Of a DNA stretch of 64,000 nucleotides, positions 35,725 to 45,085 are shown piece after piece. The DNA lies in the NCBI GenBank assembly GCA_965249965.1, contig OZ252262.1, forward strand, positions 930,001 to 994,000. Reading direction: 5' to 3'. Every line of letters begins with the position of its first letter. The stretch's first letter is position 1. Below the pieces are notes generated by a model. That model made no database searches. It was not told the origin of the DNA and saw only the letters and a program-made list of their open reading frames with translations. The position numbers and the translations under genes were made by a program. Origin of the DNA: HXMU1420-13 sp965249965. GTDB taxonomy: Bacteria; Bacteroidota; Rhodothermia; Balneolales; Balneolaceae.

Positions 35725-36507
35725 ATGAAATTCCCTATTTTTCAAGTTGATGCATTTACGGATTCGGTTTTCGGTGGAAATCCCGCGGCAGTTGTTCCAT
35801 TTAACTCATGGTTGCCTCCAGAAACGATGCAACAAATTGCTATGGAAAACAATTTGTCTGAAACAGCATTTTATGTAGAGGAACATGAGGCATATGGGCT
35901 GAAATGGTTTACACCAGAAGTTGAAGTGGATTTATGTGGGCACGCAACTCTGGCAACGGCGCATGTTTTATTCAACGAATTGGGGTTCACGGGACATGAA
36001 TTAAAATTTGATACCCTCAGTGGCCGCCTTACGGTTCGAAAAGAGGAAGATTGGTACATCATGAACTTTCCTACGGATGAAATGCCTCAAGTGGAAGCTC
36101 CCCCCATTCTATTCCAGGCGTTAGGAATTCCCCGAACACAAGAGGTTTTCAAAACCGACGATTACATGGTTGTGCTAGAATCTGAAGAAGAAATTGAACA
36201 ACTATCCCCAAATTTCAAACTACTCAACGAAGTAGACGCACGAGGAGTAATAGTTACAGCGCCCGGTGATAATGTAGATTTTGTATCTCGGTTTTTTGCA
36301 CCACAAGTAGGCATTGATGAAGACCCGGTTACGGGTTCAGCTCACACAAAATTAACGCCGTATTGGGCAAAACGACTTGGAAAAAAGGAGCTTAATGCAC
36401 TTCAGATTTCCAAACGAGTGGGCACTTTACAACTGAATTATTTAGGTGACCGAGTTGAGATTAAGGGAAATGCAGTAACTTTTCTAAGAGGGGAAATCGA
36501 GATTTAG
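35725..36507 (+). CDS. PhzF family phenazine biosynthesis-like isomerase
   Basis: The 260-residue protein has the PhzF two-domain fold signatures: FQVDAFTDSVFGGNPAAVV at the N-terminus, NNLSETAF with the catalytic Glu, DLCGHATLATAHVLF, and GIDEDPVTGSAH at the domain junction. PhzF enzymes isomerise dihydro-aromatic or amino-acid-like substrates; most free-standing ones, like this, have unknown substrates. A GTG 30 bases upstream is an alternative start, but the ATG at 35725 fits the family N-terminus. The stop overlaps the GTG of the tauE gene (TAGTG). Confidence 0.91.
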   Translation: MKFPIFQVDAFTDSVFGGNPAAVVPFNSWLPPETMQQIAMENNLSETAFYVEEHEAYGLKWFTPEVEVDLCGHATLATAHVLFNELGFTGHELKFDTLSGRLTVRKEEDWYIMNFPTDEMPQVEAPPILFQALGIPRTQEVFKTDDYMVVLESEEEIEQLSPNFKLLNEVDARGVIVTAPGDNVDFVSRFFAPQVGIDEDPVTGSAHTKLTPYWAKRLGKKELNALQISKRVGTLQLNYLGDRVEIKGNAVTFLRGEIEI

Positions 36508-37319
36508 TGGAACCTTTTATATTGATAATTATTGGCATTTTGGGAGGATTAATCGCAGGGTCCATGGGAGTTGGTGGTGGAATCATATTTACTCCGGTGC
36601 TATACTTTCTATTCGATTCTGAAGGAATTGAAAATCCTGTTCAATGGTCTGTAGCAAGCGGACTGCTATGTACATTTGTGGCTGCATCAACAAGTACAAT
36701 TCGACAAGCGCTGCACAATAATTTGTTTATAAAAGAGGGGATTATGTTAGGTGTTTTTGGGGCAGCAGGAATTACAGCGGGTAAATTCATCTTAACTTCA
36801 GGATTTTATCAACAAGAGCAATTTGCCGTTTTATTTAGTGCAGTACTTTTTTATGCCGCATTCATGATGTTTAAGCAAGTCAATAATCGCATTAAAGAGT
36901 CAACTATTGAAGATCACAAATCAACAAAAAAAGAAGCGGTAATCACCGGTGGCGTTGGTGGATTCATTGCCTCTTTGGCGGGCGTGGGCGGCGGCGGGAT
37001 TATGGTTCCAATAATGAACCTGATCTATAAAGTGCCGTTTAAAAAAGCAGTTAGTGTTTCTCATTTGGGGATGACCATCTTGATCATTACCGGTGTTATA
37101 CAACTCGCGCTCATAGATATTTCCAGTCCGGGAATCAGCCCATATACTTTCGGGTATGTTGATTTTGGAGCAGCGCTACCGCTAGCTTTTGGCGGTTTGA
37201 TTGGGGCAAATTTCGGGACAATTTTAAATCATAAAATTAAAAGACAGTATTTGCAATGGGGCTTTGCAGTGTTAGTAACTGTGATGGCTGTTCGTCTACT
37301 TTGGGGGGTGTTTGGGTAG
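36507..37319 (+). CDS. Sulfite exporter TauE/SafE family permease
   Basis: The 270-residue protein has about eight hydrophobic segments and the two family repeats GGLIAGSMGVGGGIIFTPVLYFLF and GGFIASLAGVGGGGIMVPIMN. TauE/SafE proteins export sulfite, sulfoacetate or other anions, and the substrate is undetermined here. The GTG start overlaps the phzF stop, so the two genes are translationally coupled. A shared role (for example exporting a PhzF product) is only a guess. Confidence 0.9.
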   Translation: MEPFILIIIGILGGLIAGSMGVGGGIIFTPVLYFLFDSEGIENPVQWSVASGLLCTFVAASTSTIRQALHNNLFIKEGIMLGVFGAAGITAGKFILTSGFYQQEQFAVLFSAVLFYAAFMMFKQVNNRIKESTIEDHKSTKKEAVITGGVGGFIASLAGVGGGGIMVPIMNLIYKVPFKKAVSVSHLGMTILIITGVIQLALIDISSPGISPYTFGYVDFGAALPLAFGGLIGANFGTILNHKIKRQYLQWGFAVLVTVMAVRLLWGVFG

Positions 37320-37328
37320 CTTGAGTTA

Positions 37329-37931
37329 CTATAAATCAGCTAAAAACTCTCTAAACGATTTCGTGTTATAATTCGCCATACCTCTTTTTTCCGTAACGAT
37401 GTAACCCCCTGGAGAAATCACATAGGTGGTTGGAACAACAGTGCTGTTGTACACCCCGGGTTGTCGGCCCAATAAAAAATAAACGGGCATGGTAAATGCT
37501 TTTCGGTCCATAAAAGTGCGGGCTTTTTCGGGGTCTTCATCTAAAGAAAGCATCACAAAAACAATATCATCGTTATCTTCGAAATCCTCGTATAGCTTTT
37601 GGATGTTCGGCATCTCAGCAATACAAGGCGGACACCAAGTTGCCCAGAAATTCAGGAAAATGGTTTTGCCTTCAAATTCACGAAGATTCGTTCGGTCGCC
37701 ATTTAGAGTGATTAGCGGCATGTTGAATTCTGCTTTAACAAATTCAGATTCATCCACCGAAACATCGGGACGAAATATACCAGTTGCTAAAATACCTCGC
37801 TGAAGGGTGCCAATTACTTCAGTGTGCCAGCCTGTTACATAAAGTGTGGAACCTACCAAAATAATGACCATCCACTCGATAAATGATCGGTTTTTCCAAA
37901 ATGGTTTTTTTGAGGGGGCGTTTTCTTCCAT
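37329..37931 (-). CDS. TlpA-like membrane-anchored thioredoxin
   Basis: The 200-residue protein has one N-terminal TM anchor (about 17-36) and a periplasmic TlpA/ResA-type thioredoxin domain. The domain carries FLNFWATWCPPCIAEMP (redox CPPC), a VFVMLSLDEDPEKA strand and a cis-Pro loop in TVVPTTYVISPGG. Such proteins reduce disulfides, typically for cytochrome c maturation. The partner is not in the window. It ends convergently with tauE, 10 bases apart. Confidence 0.91.
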   Translation of the reverse strand: MEENAPSKKPFWKNRSFIEWMVIILVGSTLYVTGWHTEVIGTLQRGILATGIFRPDVSVDESEFVKAEFNMPLITLNGDRTNLREFEGKTIFLNFWATWCPPCIAEMPNIQKLYEDFEDNDDIVFVMLSLDEDPEKARTFMDRKAFTMPVYFLLGRQPGVYNSTVVPTTYVISPGGYIVTEKRGMANYNTKSFREFLADL

Positions 37932-37949
37932 GCCCTAAAAATAGGAAAT

Positions 37950-37979
37950 AAAAAAAGCCCAACCGATCAAAGTTGGGCT
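37950..37979 (-). terminator. Rho-independent terminator of the OmpA-family gene
   Basis: On the minus strand AGCCCAAC pairs with GTTGGGCT around an eight-base loop and is followed by TTTTTT. It lies about 25 bases after the OmpA stop and before the TlpA start. Confidence 0.88.
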
Positions 37980-38003
37980 CATGGATTAATTTAGGGGTTT
38001 CTT

Positions 38004-39581
38004 CTAATAACCTAAGTTTAATTCAACTCTACGGTTGTTATTTCTTCCTTCTGCTGTTTCATTGGTATCTACCGGCTGAGTTTCGCCATAACCAATCGCA
38101 GTAATTCTATCTTCATTTATTCCTTTTTCAACAAGGAACATTTTTACTGCATCAGCACGAAGTTGAGAAAGTTGGAGATTGTATTCAGCGGCACCTCGAG
38201 AATCAGTGTGGCCTTCAATACTTAATTTTAGAGCCTCATCGCGAGCCATAATGTTATAGAGAATTTCCATGTCGTCGAGAGATTCCGCTACAATTTCAGA
38301 GCTATTATTACCGAACTGGAGATTTTCAAAAACGCGCAGTAATTCTTCCTGAACTTCTGCGCTAATACCTGGGCAACCGTTGTTTCCTGCCGCACCCATT
38401 TCATTTGGGCATTCATCATCTAAGTCAACAACACCGTCGCCATCTGTATCTGGGCAGCCGCCATTTTCTGAACTACCCTCTGCAGCTGGGCATCGATCTT
38501 CTGAATCAATGATGCCATCAGCATCAGCATCCGGGCAACCGCCTAGAGCTGGAACTCCTGCAACTTGCGGGCAATTATCTTCCGGGTCAGCAACCATGTC
38601 GCCATCAGAATCCGCACAGCCAGCAAATTGAGCATCGCCAGCGACTTGTGGGCAAGCATCTTCAGGGTCGGCAATACCATCAGCGTCGCTATCTGCACAA
38701 CCATTAAACATACTGTCCCCAGCAATTTCCGGGCAGGCATCTTCAATGTCAGAAATGCCATCGGCATCAGTATCTGAACAACCAGAGAATTCGGCCAGAC
38801 CAAAAGTATCGGGGCACATATCGTTGATATCAGCAACCATGTCGCCATCAGAATCTGCACAGCCATTGGTTTCAGCGGTTCCCATTTCTGTAGGACATTC
38901 ATCGCGAGAATCTCGAACGCCATCCCCATCGGCATCTTTCGTTTTAAACAGGTTAACTTTTAATCCTAATGTGTGAAAGAAAAGATCGTCATGTTCACGA
39001 TCGTCAGTAAACGCGCCTGAGTTACCATCAATTTTACGGCCATCTACATAATCATTGAAAGTGCGATTGTACGTAGACTGATATTTAAAGCTAATGTCGT
39101 CGTTGATCGGGATTTCAAATCCAAAACCTAATGGAATTTGAACAGTTACATTGTTCTCCATCTGATCCGGGGGAATGGATACTGAGCCATCGATAAAGGC
39201 ATTTAAACCTAAACCGGCTGTTAAAAATGGCTGAATTTTGCTGTCAGTCTCTAAAATACTACCGTTAGCAAACTTAAATTTTGCCTGGAGATTATTATTT
39301 AGAGTAGTTGTCCAAAAGTGGGTTGGATTGTCATCATCCAGTGTTGCAAAATTAAATGTATAGTCTAAGTCGAAAGACTCGTTTAAGTAATGGTGAATCC
39401 CAAAGCCAAAGGTAAAATCTTTTACAAATTTAAAGCTGTAAAATTCATTTTCGAAGTCTCCACGGTACTCGTGAGCACCAATATGGAATGAAGCCCAAGT
39501 TTTATTGTCTTGATTTTGGGCCAACGTATTCATTGATAGCAGCAATAGAAATGCACCTGCTGCAAATAGTGATTTTTTCAT
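38004..39581 (-). CDS. OmpA family outer-membrane protein with thrombospondin type-3 repeats
   Basis: The 525-residue protein has a signal peptide (1-21) and an N-terminal beta-barrel of about 190 residues. Seven calcium-binding thrombospondin type-3 repeats follow, each of the form D-x-D-x-D-G-x-x-D-x-x-D-x-C-P. The C-terminal OmpA domain binds peptidoglycan (LSIEGHTDSRGAAEYN, then NRRVEL). It ties the outer membrane to the wall, with the acidic repeat stalk rigidified by calcium. The gene is monocistronic with its own terminator. The barrel-TSP3-OmpA layout is common in Bacteroidota. Confidence 0.93.
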   Translation of the reverse strand: MKKSLFAAGAFLLLLSMNTLAQNQDNKTWASFHIGAHEYRGDFENEFYSFKFVKDFTFGFGIHHYLNESFDLDYTFNFATLDDDNPTHFWTTTLNNNLQAKFKFANGSILETDSKIQPFLTAGLGLNAFIDGSVSIPPDQMENNVTVQIPLGFGFEIPINDDISFKYQSTYNRTFNDYVDGRKIDGNSGAFTDDREHDDLFFHTLGLKVNLFKTKDADGDGVRDSRDECPTEMGTAETNGCADSDGDMVADINDMCPDTFGLAEFSGCSDTDADGISDIEDACPEIAGDSMFNGCADSDADGIADPEDACPQVAGDAQFAGCADSDGDMVADPEDNCPQVAGVPALGGCPDADADGIIDSEDRCPAAEGSSENGGCPDTDGDGVVDLDDECPNEMGAAGNNGCPGISAEVQEELLRVFENLQFGNNSSEIVAESLDDMEILYNIMARDEALKLSIEGHTDSRGAAEYNLQLSQLRADAVKMFLVEKGINEDRITAIGYGETQPVDTNETAEGRNNNRRVELNLGY

Positions 39582-39720
39582 TTTTGATGTATAGTTAGTT
39601 ATCTGAACCTAATGCGCGGAAAAGGTCGGCAACTAATCTTTTTCATCGCGTTACATTGCATTAATGAAATAGAGAAAATGCGGTAAGAACATTAAGAAAT
39701 TTACAAGTAGGTTAGAAGAA

Positions 39721-40386
39721 CTAAAGAAAACTTGATATTTCGTTCAGTTTTTTCTTATTGATGTCAGGAACCTGAACCCCATCTTTAGGATAACCCACTA
39801 CCAACAACAAAAAAGCTTTCTCATGAGATGGTCGTTGCATGATATCATTTAAAAATCCCATTGGACTTGGAGTGTGGGTTAACGTGGCAAGTCCAGCATT
39901 GTGGAGGGCAGTAATAAGTATGCCAGTTGCGATGCCTACCGATTCCTTAACATAATAATGCTTTTCTTTCTCGCCTTGCTCATTCAGATGATAGCTTTGC
40001 GAAAAGATGCCGATCAAAGCGGGCGCAGTTTCTAAAAAGGGTTTATGTTCATCGGTGCCAAATGGAACGAGATCTTCCAGCCAGTCTTCCGGCGCTCGAC
40101 GTTGATAAAACTCTCTTTCTTCTTCCTCAGCAGCTTCACGGATTTTCTTTTTAATCTCCGGGTCTTGAATAACGGCAAAATGCCAAGGTTGTTTGTTGGC
40201 GCCATTTGGAGCAGTTCCGGCAGCAAGAATGCACTGTTCAAGAACACCTTCTGGGATAGGTCGATCGGAAAACTCACGAACTGTTCGTCGGGTTTTTATT
40301 TGTTGATAGAAGTCTTTCGCCCGTTGCTGCATCTCTTCGGGAGATAATTGGGTAAAATCGAGTGGGGTAAAAACCGCTTTAGCCAT
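39721..40386 (-). CDS. Nitroreductase family protein
   Basis: The 221-residue flavoprotein carries the FMN-binding pattern RRTVREFSDRPIPEGVLEQCI, ANKQPWHFAVI, SVGIATGILITALHNAGLATL and a C-terminal LVVGYPKDG. These NAD(P)H-dependent enzymes reduce nitro- or halo-aromatics and quinones. Some members of this branch (BluB-, iodotyrosine-deiodinase-like) have other roles, and the GL-T-HTPSPMGFLNDI segment recalls the deiodinase-like group. It is last in a four-gene minus-strand run and starts 9 bases after the metallopeptidase stop. Confidence 0.9.
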   Translation of the reverse strand: MAKAVFTPLDFTQLSPEEMQQRAKDFYQQIKTRRTVREFSDRPIPEGVLEQCILAAGTAPNGANKQPWHFAVIQDPEIKKKIREAAEEEEREFYQRRAPEDWLEDLVPFGTDEHKPFLETAPALIGIFSQSYHLNEQGEKEKHYYVKESVGIATGILITALHNAGLATLTHTPSPMGFLNDIMQRPSHEKAFLLLVVGYPKDGVQVPDINKKKLNEISSFL

Positions 40387-40395
40387 TTGGCGATA

Positions 40396-42522
40396 CTAAT
40401 TTGCTTTAAGGTAATTCAACCATTCTTGTTGTTCCTCTGTACGTTCTACAAATCGTAGCCGTAAATCGGTTGATTGAAGTAAAGATATCCATTCTTGCGC
40501 CAAATCGAAGTAGCCAGAATATGCCAGCTTATTGATAAGATCTTCTTGTGTTTCAAACCATCGCGGGTGAACCCGCTGTTCCTTCAGCGTTGTGGCGTAA
40601 ACTTCCAGCTTCTCCCTTTGATTTGATGAAAGTGCACGATCAACAAGCAGCCATTGAAGTGGTTCGGGGTAAGCAATGAAAGTGCTGGAGTCTACCAATG
40701 AATTCCGATAACGAGCATTCACGAATCCAGCCCAGGTTGTAGAATCAGTCCGAACAAGAAAAGAGTCGTTAGTATTAAGGTCATTCACGTATAGCGTGTC
40801 AGAGTGGAGCTTATCCAAGATATCTGAAGAAATCGCGTAATTGTTGTTGATGAAAAAAGCATCTGCCCTCATTAATTGCATGGCTAAGGTAGAGTCAGAC
40901 TCATATACATTATTGATAATCTCTAATTCCCCAGCATTGCGAAGCTGATAGGAAGCCCATAATTGTTTTACCAGGGGCATTTCAGAATACCCCGCATATA
41001 ATTCATTGATTGTGGAAAGCGCGTTTACACTATCATCCAGCGATTCATGAAATCGTAATTGATCAAGTCCCTGAAGTATTGGGTGAATCTTGCGGGGACA
41101 ATTCATTTGAAAAAGAGAGAGCTGAGAAAAAATCCGCTGCGAGACCTGCAGATCAACAGAATCTATTTCCTGAATGGGTAATTGAGCTTTCCAGCGGTTA
41201 ACCAGAGTATCGAGAGGAAGTTGGTAGGCTTGTTCAAAATTGCTTGCCGGGTAAGCAGCCTTGAATTGTTCAACCGGGTAGTTTTGTAATAAATACCCTA
41301 CAAAAGATCCCGTTGTGGTATAGCTGATCGAAGAAGCGGAAGCATAAAATCCCGATATAGTTAATGCTGTACGAATTTGGTCGGTGGTGGGTAGTGGGTT
41401 TTCTGAAGCAATAATCTGATCCAAAGTTGATACTCCAGAGGCATCCTTTGCGATTGCCTCTGCTACTCCCTCAATTAATCCAATACTCCAACTTGCGTTA
41501 AATAAATCGTTACCAAATTGTTTGGCGATTACATGAACAAGCTCATGTTTTAGTACACCGTCGAGATGTTCTTTGGCAATGTGCAATTGATCTTGTTCTA
41601 GCCAAACTGGGACATAACTTGTAAATTTTGCACCAACCAACTCTTTTTTCTGCCAGGCATTAGCATAGATGAATGATTCAATTTTACGCCCTTGTGGCCA
41701 ATCAATTTTCAGGAGTTCAATAATTTGTTGAAAATGAAATTCATGCCGTTTTGCCCAGTAATCTCGCTCTTCAGCATTAAAATTCGATGTATCGAAGTAT
41801 AAATTGAAATGCTCTGTGTTTTCTACAGCTGTTAATTCTGATTTTAAATATTCTCGAGGTGTAGATATTCCCAATTGAGGCTGAAAGAGTAAGGCGCTAA
41901 GTAATATAAATCCTACAAAAGCCACACCTATTTTTGATTTTAAGGATGTGGAAACAGATGGTAGCCACCACAGTAATAGCACCCAAAGTAGGGTTGATAA
42001 TCTAAACCAAATCAAACCCGAAGTTATGCGAATTTCTTCGTCATAAATCGGACCGGGCCAGGCACCCCATACATGATTGAAATAATAAACCTGTGGTAAT
42101 GTGAAGAATTCATAGATCCAGATTCCTAGTCCTACTAAAAGAATGATTAAAATCGTGAACAACTTAGCAGCCGGGAATTTTATCAAACGAAAAAATCGGC
42201 CAATGGAGACTCCAAACAATAAGCTGGGGATTGGAAGAAGAACCCAGAACCCGATGCCCGAAAGAGTTATACATTCTGCAATAAATCCATGAATTAGTAA
42301 GGGTATTGATATTAAGAGAATTTGAAAAGATCGACGACCGATAACTTTAACATCATTCCTGGTTCTTCGATGAACAGCCTGTATTGCACCAATAAAACAA
42401 AAGATGGTTGAAATAAGAATGGCTGATTCAATGTGAACATCTCGTAGCAAGGGCATGAACAGTAAAACTGTACCAAAACCTAATGGCCATAGAATAGAGA
42501 GAGCCCTTTTTTTCTTTCGCAC
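40396..42522 (-). CDS. Membrane-embedded gluzincin metallopeptidase (MA family)
   Basis: The 708-residue protein starts with about seven TM segments (1-230). A large periplasmic part follows, with a zinc motif HELVH near residue 325 and a downstream Glu 21 residues later in LIEGVAEA. This is the gluzincin pattern H-E-x-x-H...E of peptidase MA-like proteins. The C-terminal 250 residues are helical and may be a repeat domain. No close characterised homologue comes to mind; a role in envelope protein processing is inferred. It sits between DoxX and nitroreductase genes with gaps of 36 and 9 bases. Confidence 0.78.
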   Translation of the reverse strand: MRKKKRALSILWPLGFGTVLLFMPLLRDVHIESAILISTIFCFIGAIQAVHRRTRNDVKVIGRRSFQILLISIPLLIHGFIAECITLSGIGFWVLLPIPSLLFGVSIGRFFRLIKFPAAKLFTILIILLVGLGIWIYEFFTLPQVYYFNHVWGAWPGPIYDEEIRITSGLIWFRLSTLLWVLLLWWLPSVSTSLKSKIGVAFVGFILLSALLFQPQLGISTPREYLKSELTAVENTEHFNLYFDTSNFNAEERDYWAKRHEFHFQQIIELLKIDWPQGRKIESFIYANAWQKKELVGAKFTSYVPVWLEQDQLHIAKEHLDGVLKHELVHVIAKQFGNDLFNASWSIGLIEGVAEAIAKDASGVSTLDQIIASENPLPTTDQIRTALTISGFYASASSISYTTTGSFVGYLLQNYPVEQFKAAYPASNFEQAYQLPLDTLVNRWKAQLPIQEIDSVDLQVSQRIFSQLSLFQMNCPRKIHPILQGLDQLRFHESLDDSVNALSTINELYAGYSEMPLVKQLWASYQLRNAGELEIINNVYESDSTLAMQLMRADAFFINNNYAISSDILDKLHSDTLYVNDLNTNDSFLVRTDSTTWAGFVNARYRNSLVDSSTFIAYPEPLQWLLVDRALSSNQREKLEVYATTLKEQRVHPRWFETQEDLINKLAYSGYFDLAQEWISLLQSTDLRLRFVERTEEQQEWLNYLKAN

Positions 42523-42558
42523 TGATTTTCTATTGCGTGAACTAATATAGAGGAGAAA

Positions 42559-42951
42559 TTACAGGATTGGAAAAGTCAACGCTGCCGCTTTATAAACCCA
42601 GTATATCAGCCAAAATTGAACAGGTAAACGCAGAAATAAGAGAAGAGTTAAGGCAATATGTTTCTTTTTTTTGATGGAATTGTAAAACATATCCCAATTC
42701 GCGGGGAATATTGCGAGCAATAAGGCAATAAGTCCCCAGGCGGCTGGCTCTTTAAGCATCGGAAGCATAATTCCAACTCCCCCTAGCAATTCTGCAACCC
42801 CACTCCAAAAAACCATCGCCTGTCGTTTGGGGATGTAGCTCGGCATTATCCGGATATATTGGCTCGGGTATACAAAATGAAGGATTCCCGCTATTACAAA
42901 CATTCCACCTATCAAATAGCGATGGTTATCAATATCGGTGAAAAAATCCAT
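42559..42951 (-). CDS. DoxX family membrane protein
   Basis: The 130-residue protein has four TM segments and the DoxX-like signatures YLIGGMFVIAGILHFVYPSQYIRIMP and VFWSGVAELLGGVGIMLP. DoxX proteins are subunits or accessories of membrane redox complexes in some species, with no single established role. It follows the proline dehydrogenase gene after 2 bases, so the two are co-transcribed. Confidence 0.84.
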   Translation of the reverse strand: MDFFTDIDNHRYLIGGMFVIAGILHFVYPSQYIRIMPSYIPKRQAMVFWSGVAELLGGVGIMLPMLKEPAAWGLIALLLAIFPANWDMFYNSIKKKKHIALTLLLFLRLPVQFWLIYWVYKAAALTFPIL

Positions 42952-42953
42952 GC

Positions 42954-43805
42954 TTATTTTTTAAACATGGTACTTAGTACAAACCAGATATTTTCTTTAC
43001 GCTCCATTAACCTACGGCTGAAATAAGGAAACCAATCGGTACCGAAAGGCACATAAACCCGAGTGAGATAACCTAATGTCGTCAGATCAACCATTGTCTC
43101 CTCGCGTAGTCCATACAACATTTGAAACTCAAAGCGATCCTTTGAAATATTTTCTGCTGCCGAATATTCGCGGAGCCAGTTTACTAACTCATCGTCGTGA
43201 GTACCAAAACGTGGGCGCTCTGTTTTTTCAAGAAGTACCTCGCCGTACTGTTTATATGCATTTCTAATTTCGGGCATACTTTGGAGAGCAATATTACTCG
43301 GCTCACCATAAGCCCCTTTTACTAAGCGAATGTTAGCACCCATTCCGGCAAGTTCGTCAATATCATCTTTTGTTCGGTGTAACATAGCTTGAATTACCGT
43401 GCCTACGGTTTGCCCATATTTTTCGAAGGCATCTTTAAAAATATCGATCGTAACCTGGGTGTAATCGCTGCCCTCCATGTCAATATTTACAAACTGGTGA
43501 TGCTGTTGCGCAACATCTAATAGTTTGTACAAATTCTCGACGCAATATTCTCTGTCTATATCCAAACCCATCATAGTTAGCTTAATTGAAATACTACTAA
43601 TTAAGCCATGCTTTTTAATTCCGTGCAATAATTGGATGTATTCTTCAACGGTAGCATCCGCAGTTTTACGATCACTCACATTTTCACCCAACAAGTCGAG
43701 CGTGAGCTTTAGATTTTTATGATTTAAATATTTGGCTTTTGGGATGGATTCCTCAAAAGTCTCGCCAGCAACAAAGCGCTTTGCTAAAACAAATGGAAGT
43801 TTCAT
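42954..43805 (-). CDS. Proline dehydrogenase
   Basis: This is a 283-residue FAD-dependent (beta-alpha)8 barrel that oxidises proline to pyrroline-5-carboxylate and passes electrons to quinone. Family motifs are seen: SSISIKLTMMGLDID, FVNIDMEGSDYT, IQAMLHRTKDDI, NIRLVKGAYGEPSNIA, THDDELV, FEFQMLYGLREE and YVPFGTDWFPYFSRRLMER (the RRxxE substrate-binding end). It is the monofunctional form without the PutA P5C dehydrogenase domain. It opens a minus-strand operon with DoxX, a metallopeptidase and a nitroreductase. Confidence 0.94.
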   Translation of the reverse strand: MKLPFVLAKRFVAGETFEESIPKAKYLNHKNLKLTLDLLGENVSDRKTADATVEEYIQLLHGIKKHGLISSISIKLTMMGLDIDREYCVENLYKLLDVAQQHHQFVNIDMEGSDYTQVTIDIFKDAFEKYGQTVGTVIQAMLHRTKDDIDELAGMGANIRLVKGAYGEPSNIALQSMPEIRNAYKQYGEVLLEKTERPRFGTHDDELVNWLREYSAAENISKDRFEFQMLYGLREETMVDLTTLGYLTRVYVPFGTDWFPYFSRRLMERKENIWFVLSTMFKK

Positions 43806-43967
43806 TCTTGGGATTAAAATAGGTTAGTTACCGAAGTTAGTAATTCCAGCAATTATCAACAGCACAAGAAAATAAGTAACCTTTTGGATTTTCAATCGTG
43901 TACTGGGGGCATGAATTTTAACACTTTCCGGGACGTGTTACGTTTCAAAACCAAAATGGGGAATCAA

Positions 43968-44897
43968 ATGGATTCAATAGTTCTTAAAAAAAATTTAAAG
44001 GTAGTATACAGTTTTGCACTAATGATGACTGTTTTTACTATCACAGCAATTGCTCAAGAAGCATATCAAACCGAAAGTTTTGCGGTAAACGATGATGTTA
44101 GAATTGAAGTAGAAACATCTGGAGGTAGCATAGATGTAAGAGGCTCTAATACGGATGAAGTGAGAGTTGAAATGTATGTAAAGCGACGTGGAAGAGACAT
44201 TGAAGCCGGCGCGGCTGATTTAGATAATTGGGATATTACCATCGAAAAAAGTGGAAATACGATCTACGCCAAAGCAAAAAACAGAAGTAGAAATAATTGG
44301 GGAAATAACAGCTATAGCATTTCATTTGTGGTTCTGGCTCCAACCCGTTCAATTGCTGATGTTCGTACATCAGGGGGTAGTATTACCCTTGAAAACTTAA
44401 TTGGCGATCAAAATGCGAGAACCAGTGGTGGCAGTATAACAGCCGTTGAAATTGGCGGTGATATTGAGCTTAAAACTTCAGGTGGCAGCATTACTGTTGA
44501 AGAAGTAGAAGGTTATGTAGATGCGAACACTTCAGGTGGGCGTATTCGCGCTACCGATGTTACTGGCGGCATAATTGCCAAAACCAGTGGCGGAAGCATC
44601 ACTCTGGATAACGTTTCTGGAAATGTAGAAGCGAGAACTTCAGGCGGATCTATAGATGCCGAGATAACAGACCCTCAGGATTATATCGAACTAAAAACCT
44701 CAGGCGGCAGCATTAGTATTTCTGTGCCCAAAGATGGTGGGTATGACCTTGAACTAGACGGAAACCGAGTTCGTGCAGATCTGGAGAATTTTCGCGGGGA
44801 ATACGAAAGAGACGAAATTGAAGGAACATTGAACGGAGGTGGAACCCGAGTTAAAGCAAAAACTTCGGGCGGTTCGGTAACACTTCGCTATCTGTAG
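43968..44897 (+). CDS. DUF4097-type beta-solenoid adhesin-like exported protein
   Basis: The 309-residue protein begins at the ATG with GGGGA 5 bases before it; upstream in-frame ATGs at 43884 and 43956 are less likely. A signal peptide ends at AIAQ. The mature part contains nine T-S-G-G-[SR] motifs (e.g. RTSGGSITL, KTSGGSITV), spaced mostly about 20 residues apart, which is the DUF4097/putative adhesin beta-helix pattern. It is probably exported to the periplasm or surface. Function in Bacteroidota is unknown; relatives often sit near envelope-stress genes. Confidence 0.84.
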   Translation: MDSIVLKKNLKVVYSFALMMTVFTITAIAQEAYQTESFAVNDDVRIEVETSGGSIDVRGSNTDEVRVEMYVKRRGRDIEAGAADLDNWDITIEKSGNTIYAKAKNRSRNNWGNNSYSISFVVLAPTRSIADVRTSGGSITLENLIGDQNARTSGGSITAVEIGGDIELKTSGGSITVEEVEGYVDANTSGGRIRATDVTGGIIAKTSGGSITLDNVSGNVEARTSGGSIDAEITDPQDYIELKTSGGSISISVPKDGGYDLELDGNRVRADLENFRGEYERDEIEGTLNGGGTRVKAKTSGGSVTLRYL

Positions 44898-44926
44898 AAA
44901 TTTGTACTATTAGTTACAAACCCTTC

Positions 44927-44958
44927 AAAAGGCTTGAGAGGAATCTCAGGCCTTTTTT
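44927..44958 (+). terminator. Rho-independent terminator after the DUF4097 gene
   Basis: A 13-bp stem (AAAAGGCTTGAGA with TCTCAGGCCTTTT, one U-G) has a GGAA tetraloop and a T run. It lies 30 bases after the stop. Confidence 0.92.
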
Positions 44959-45085
44959 CATTCCAATCCAAAAAACCCTCAACCTTCGTATATAATACCA
45001 ATGTCAGGCGAGCTATTTCTTTAGCTCAGAAACCCGTAACTTTTAACTTTATTCCGAAAGGAATGTTATTCGATTAATTTTATTC

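Noticed and set aside
38380..38940. Tandem DNA repeat at the OmpA gene
   Set aside because: It encodes the TSP3 protein repeats and is already explained by the CDS.
44350..44720. Periodic DNA in the DUF4097 gene as a possible repeat array or CRISPR
   Set aside because: The periodicity comes from codons for the TSGGS motif; there are no identical repeats and spacers, and the frame is open throughout.
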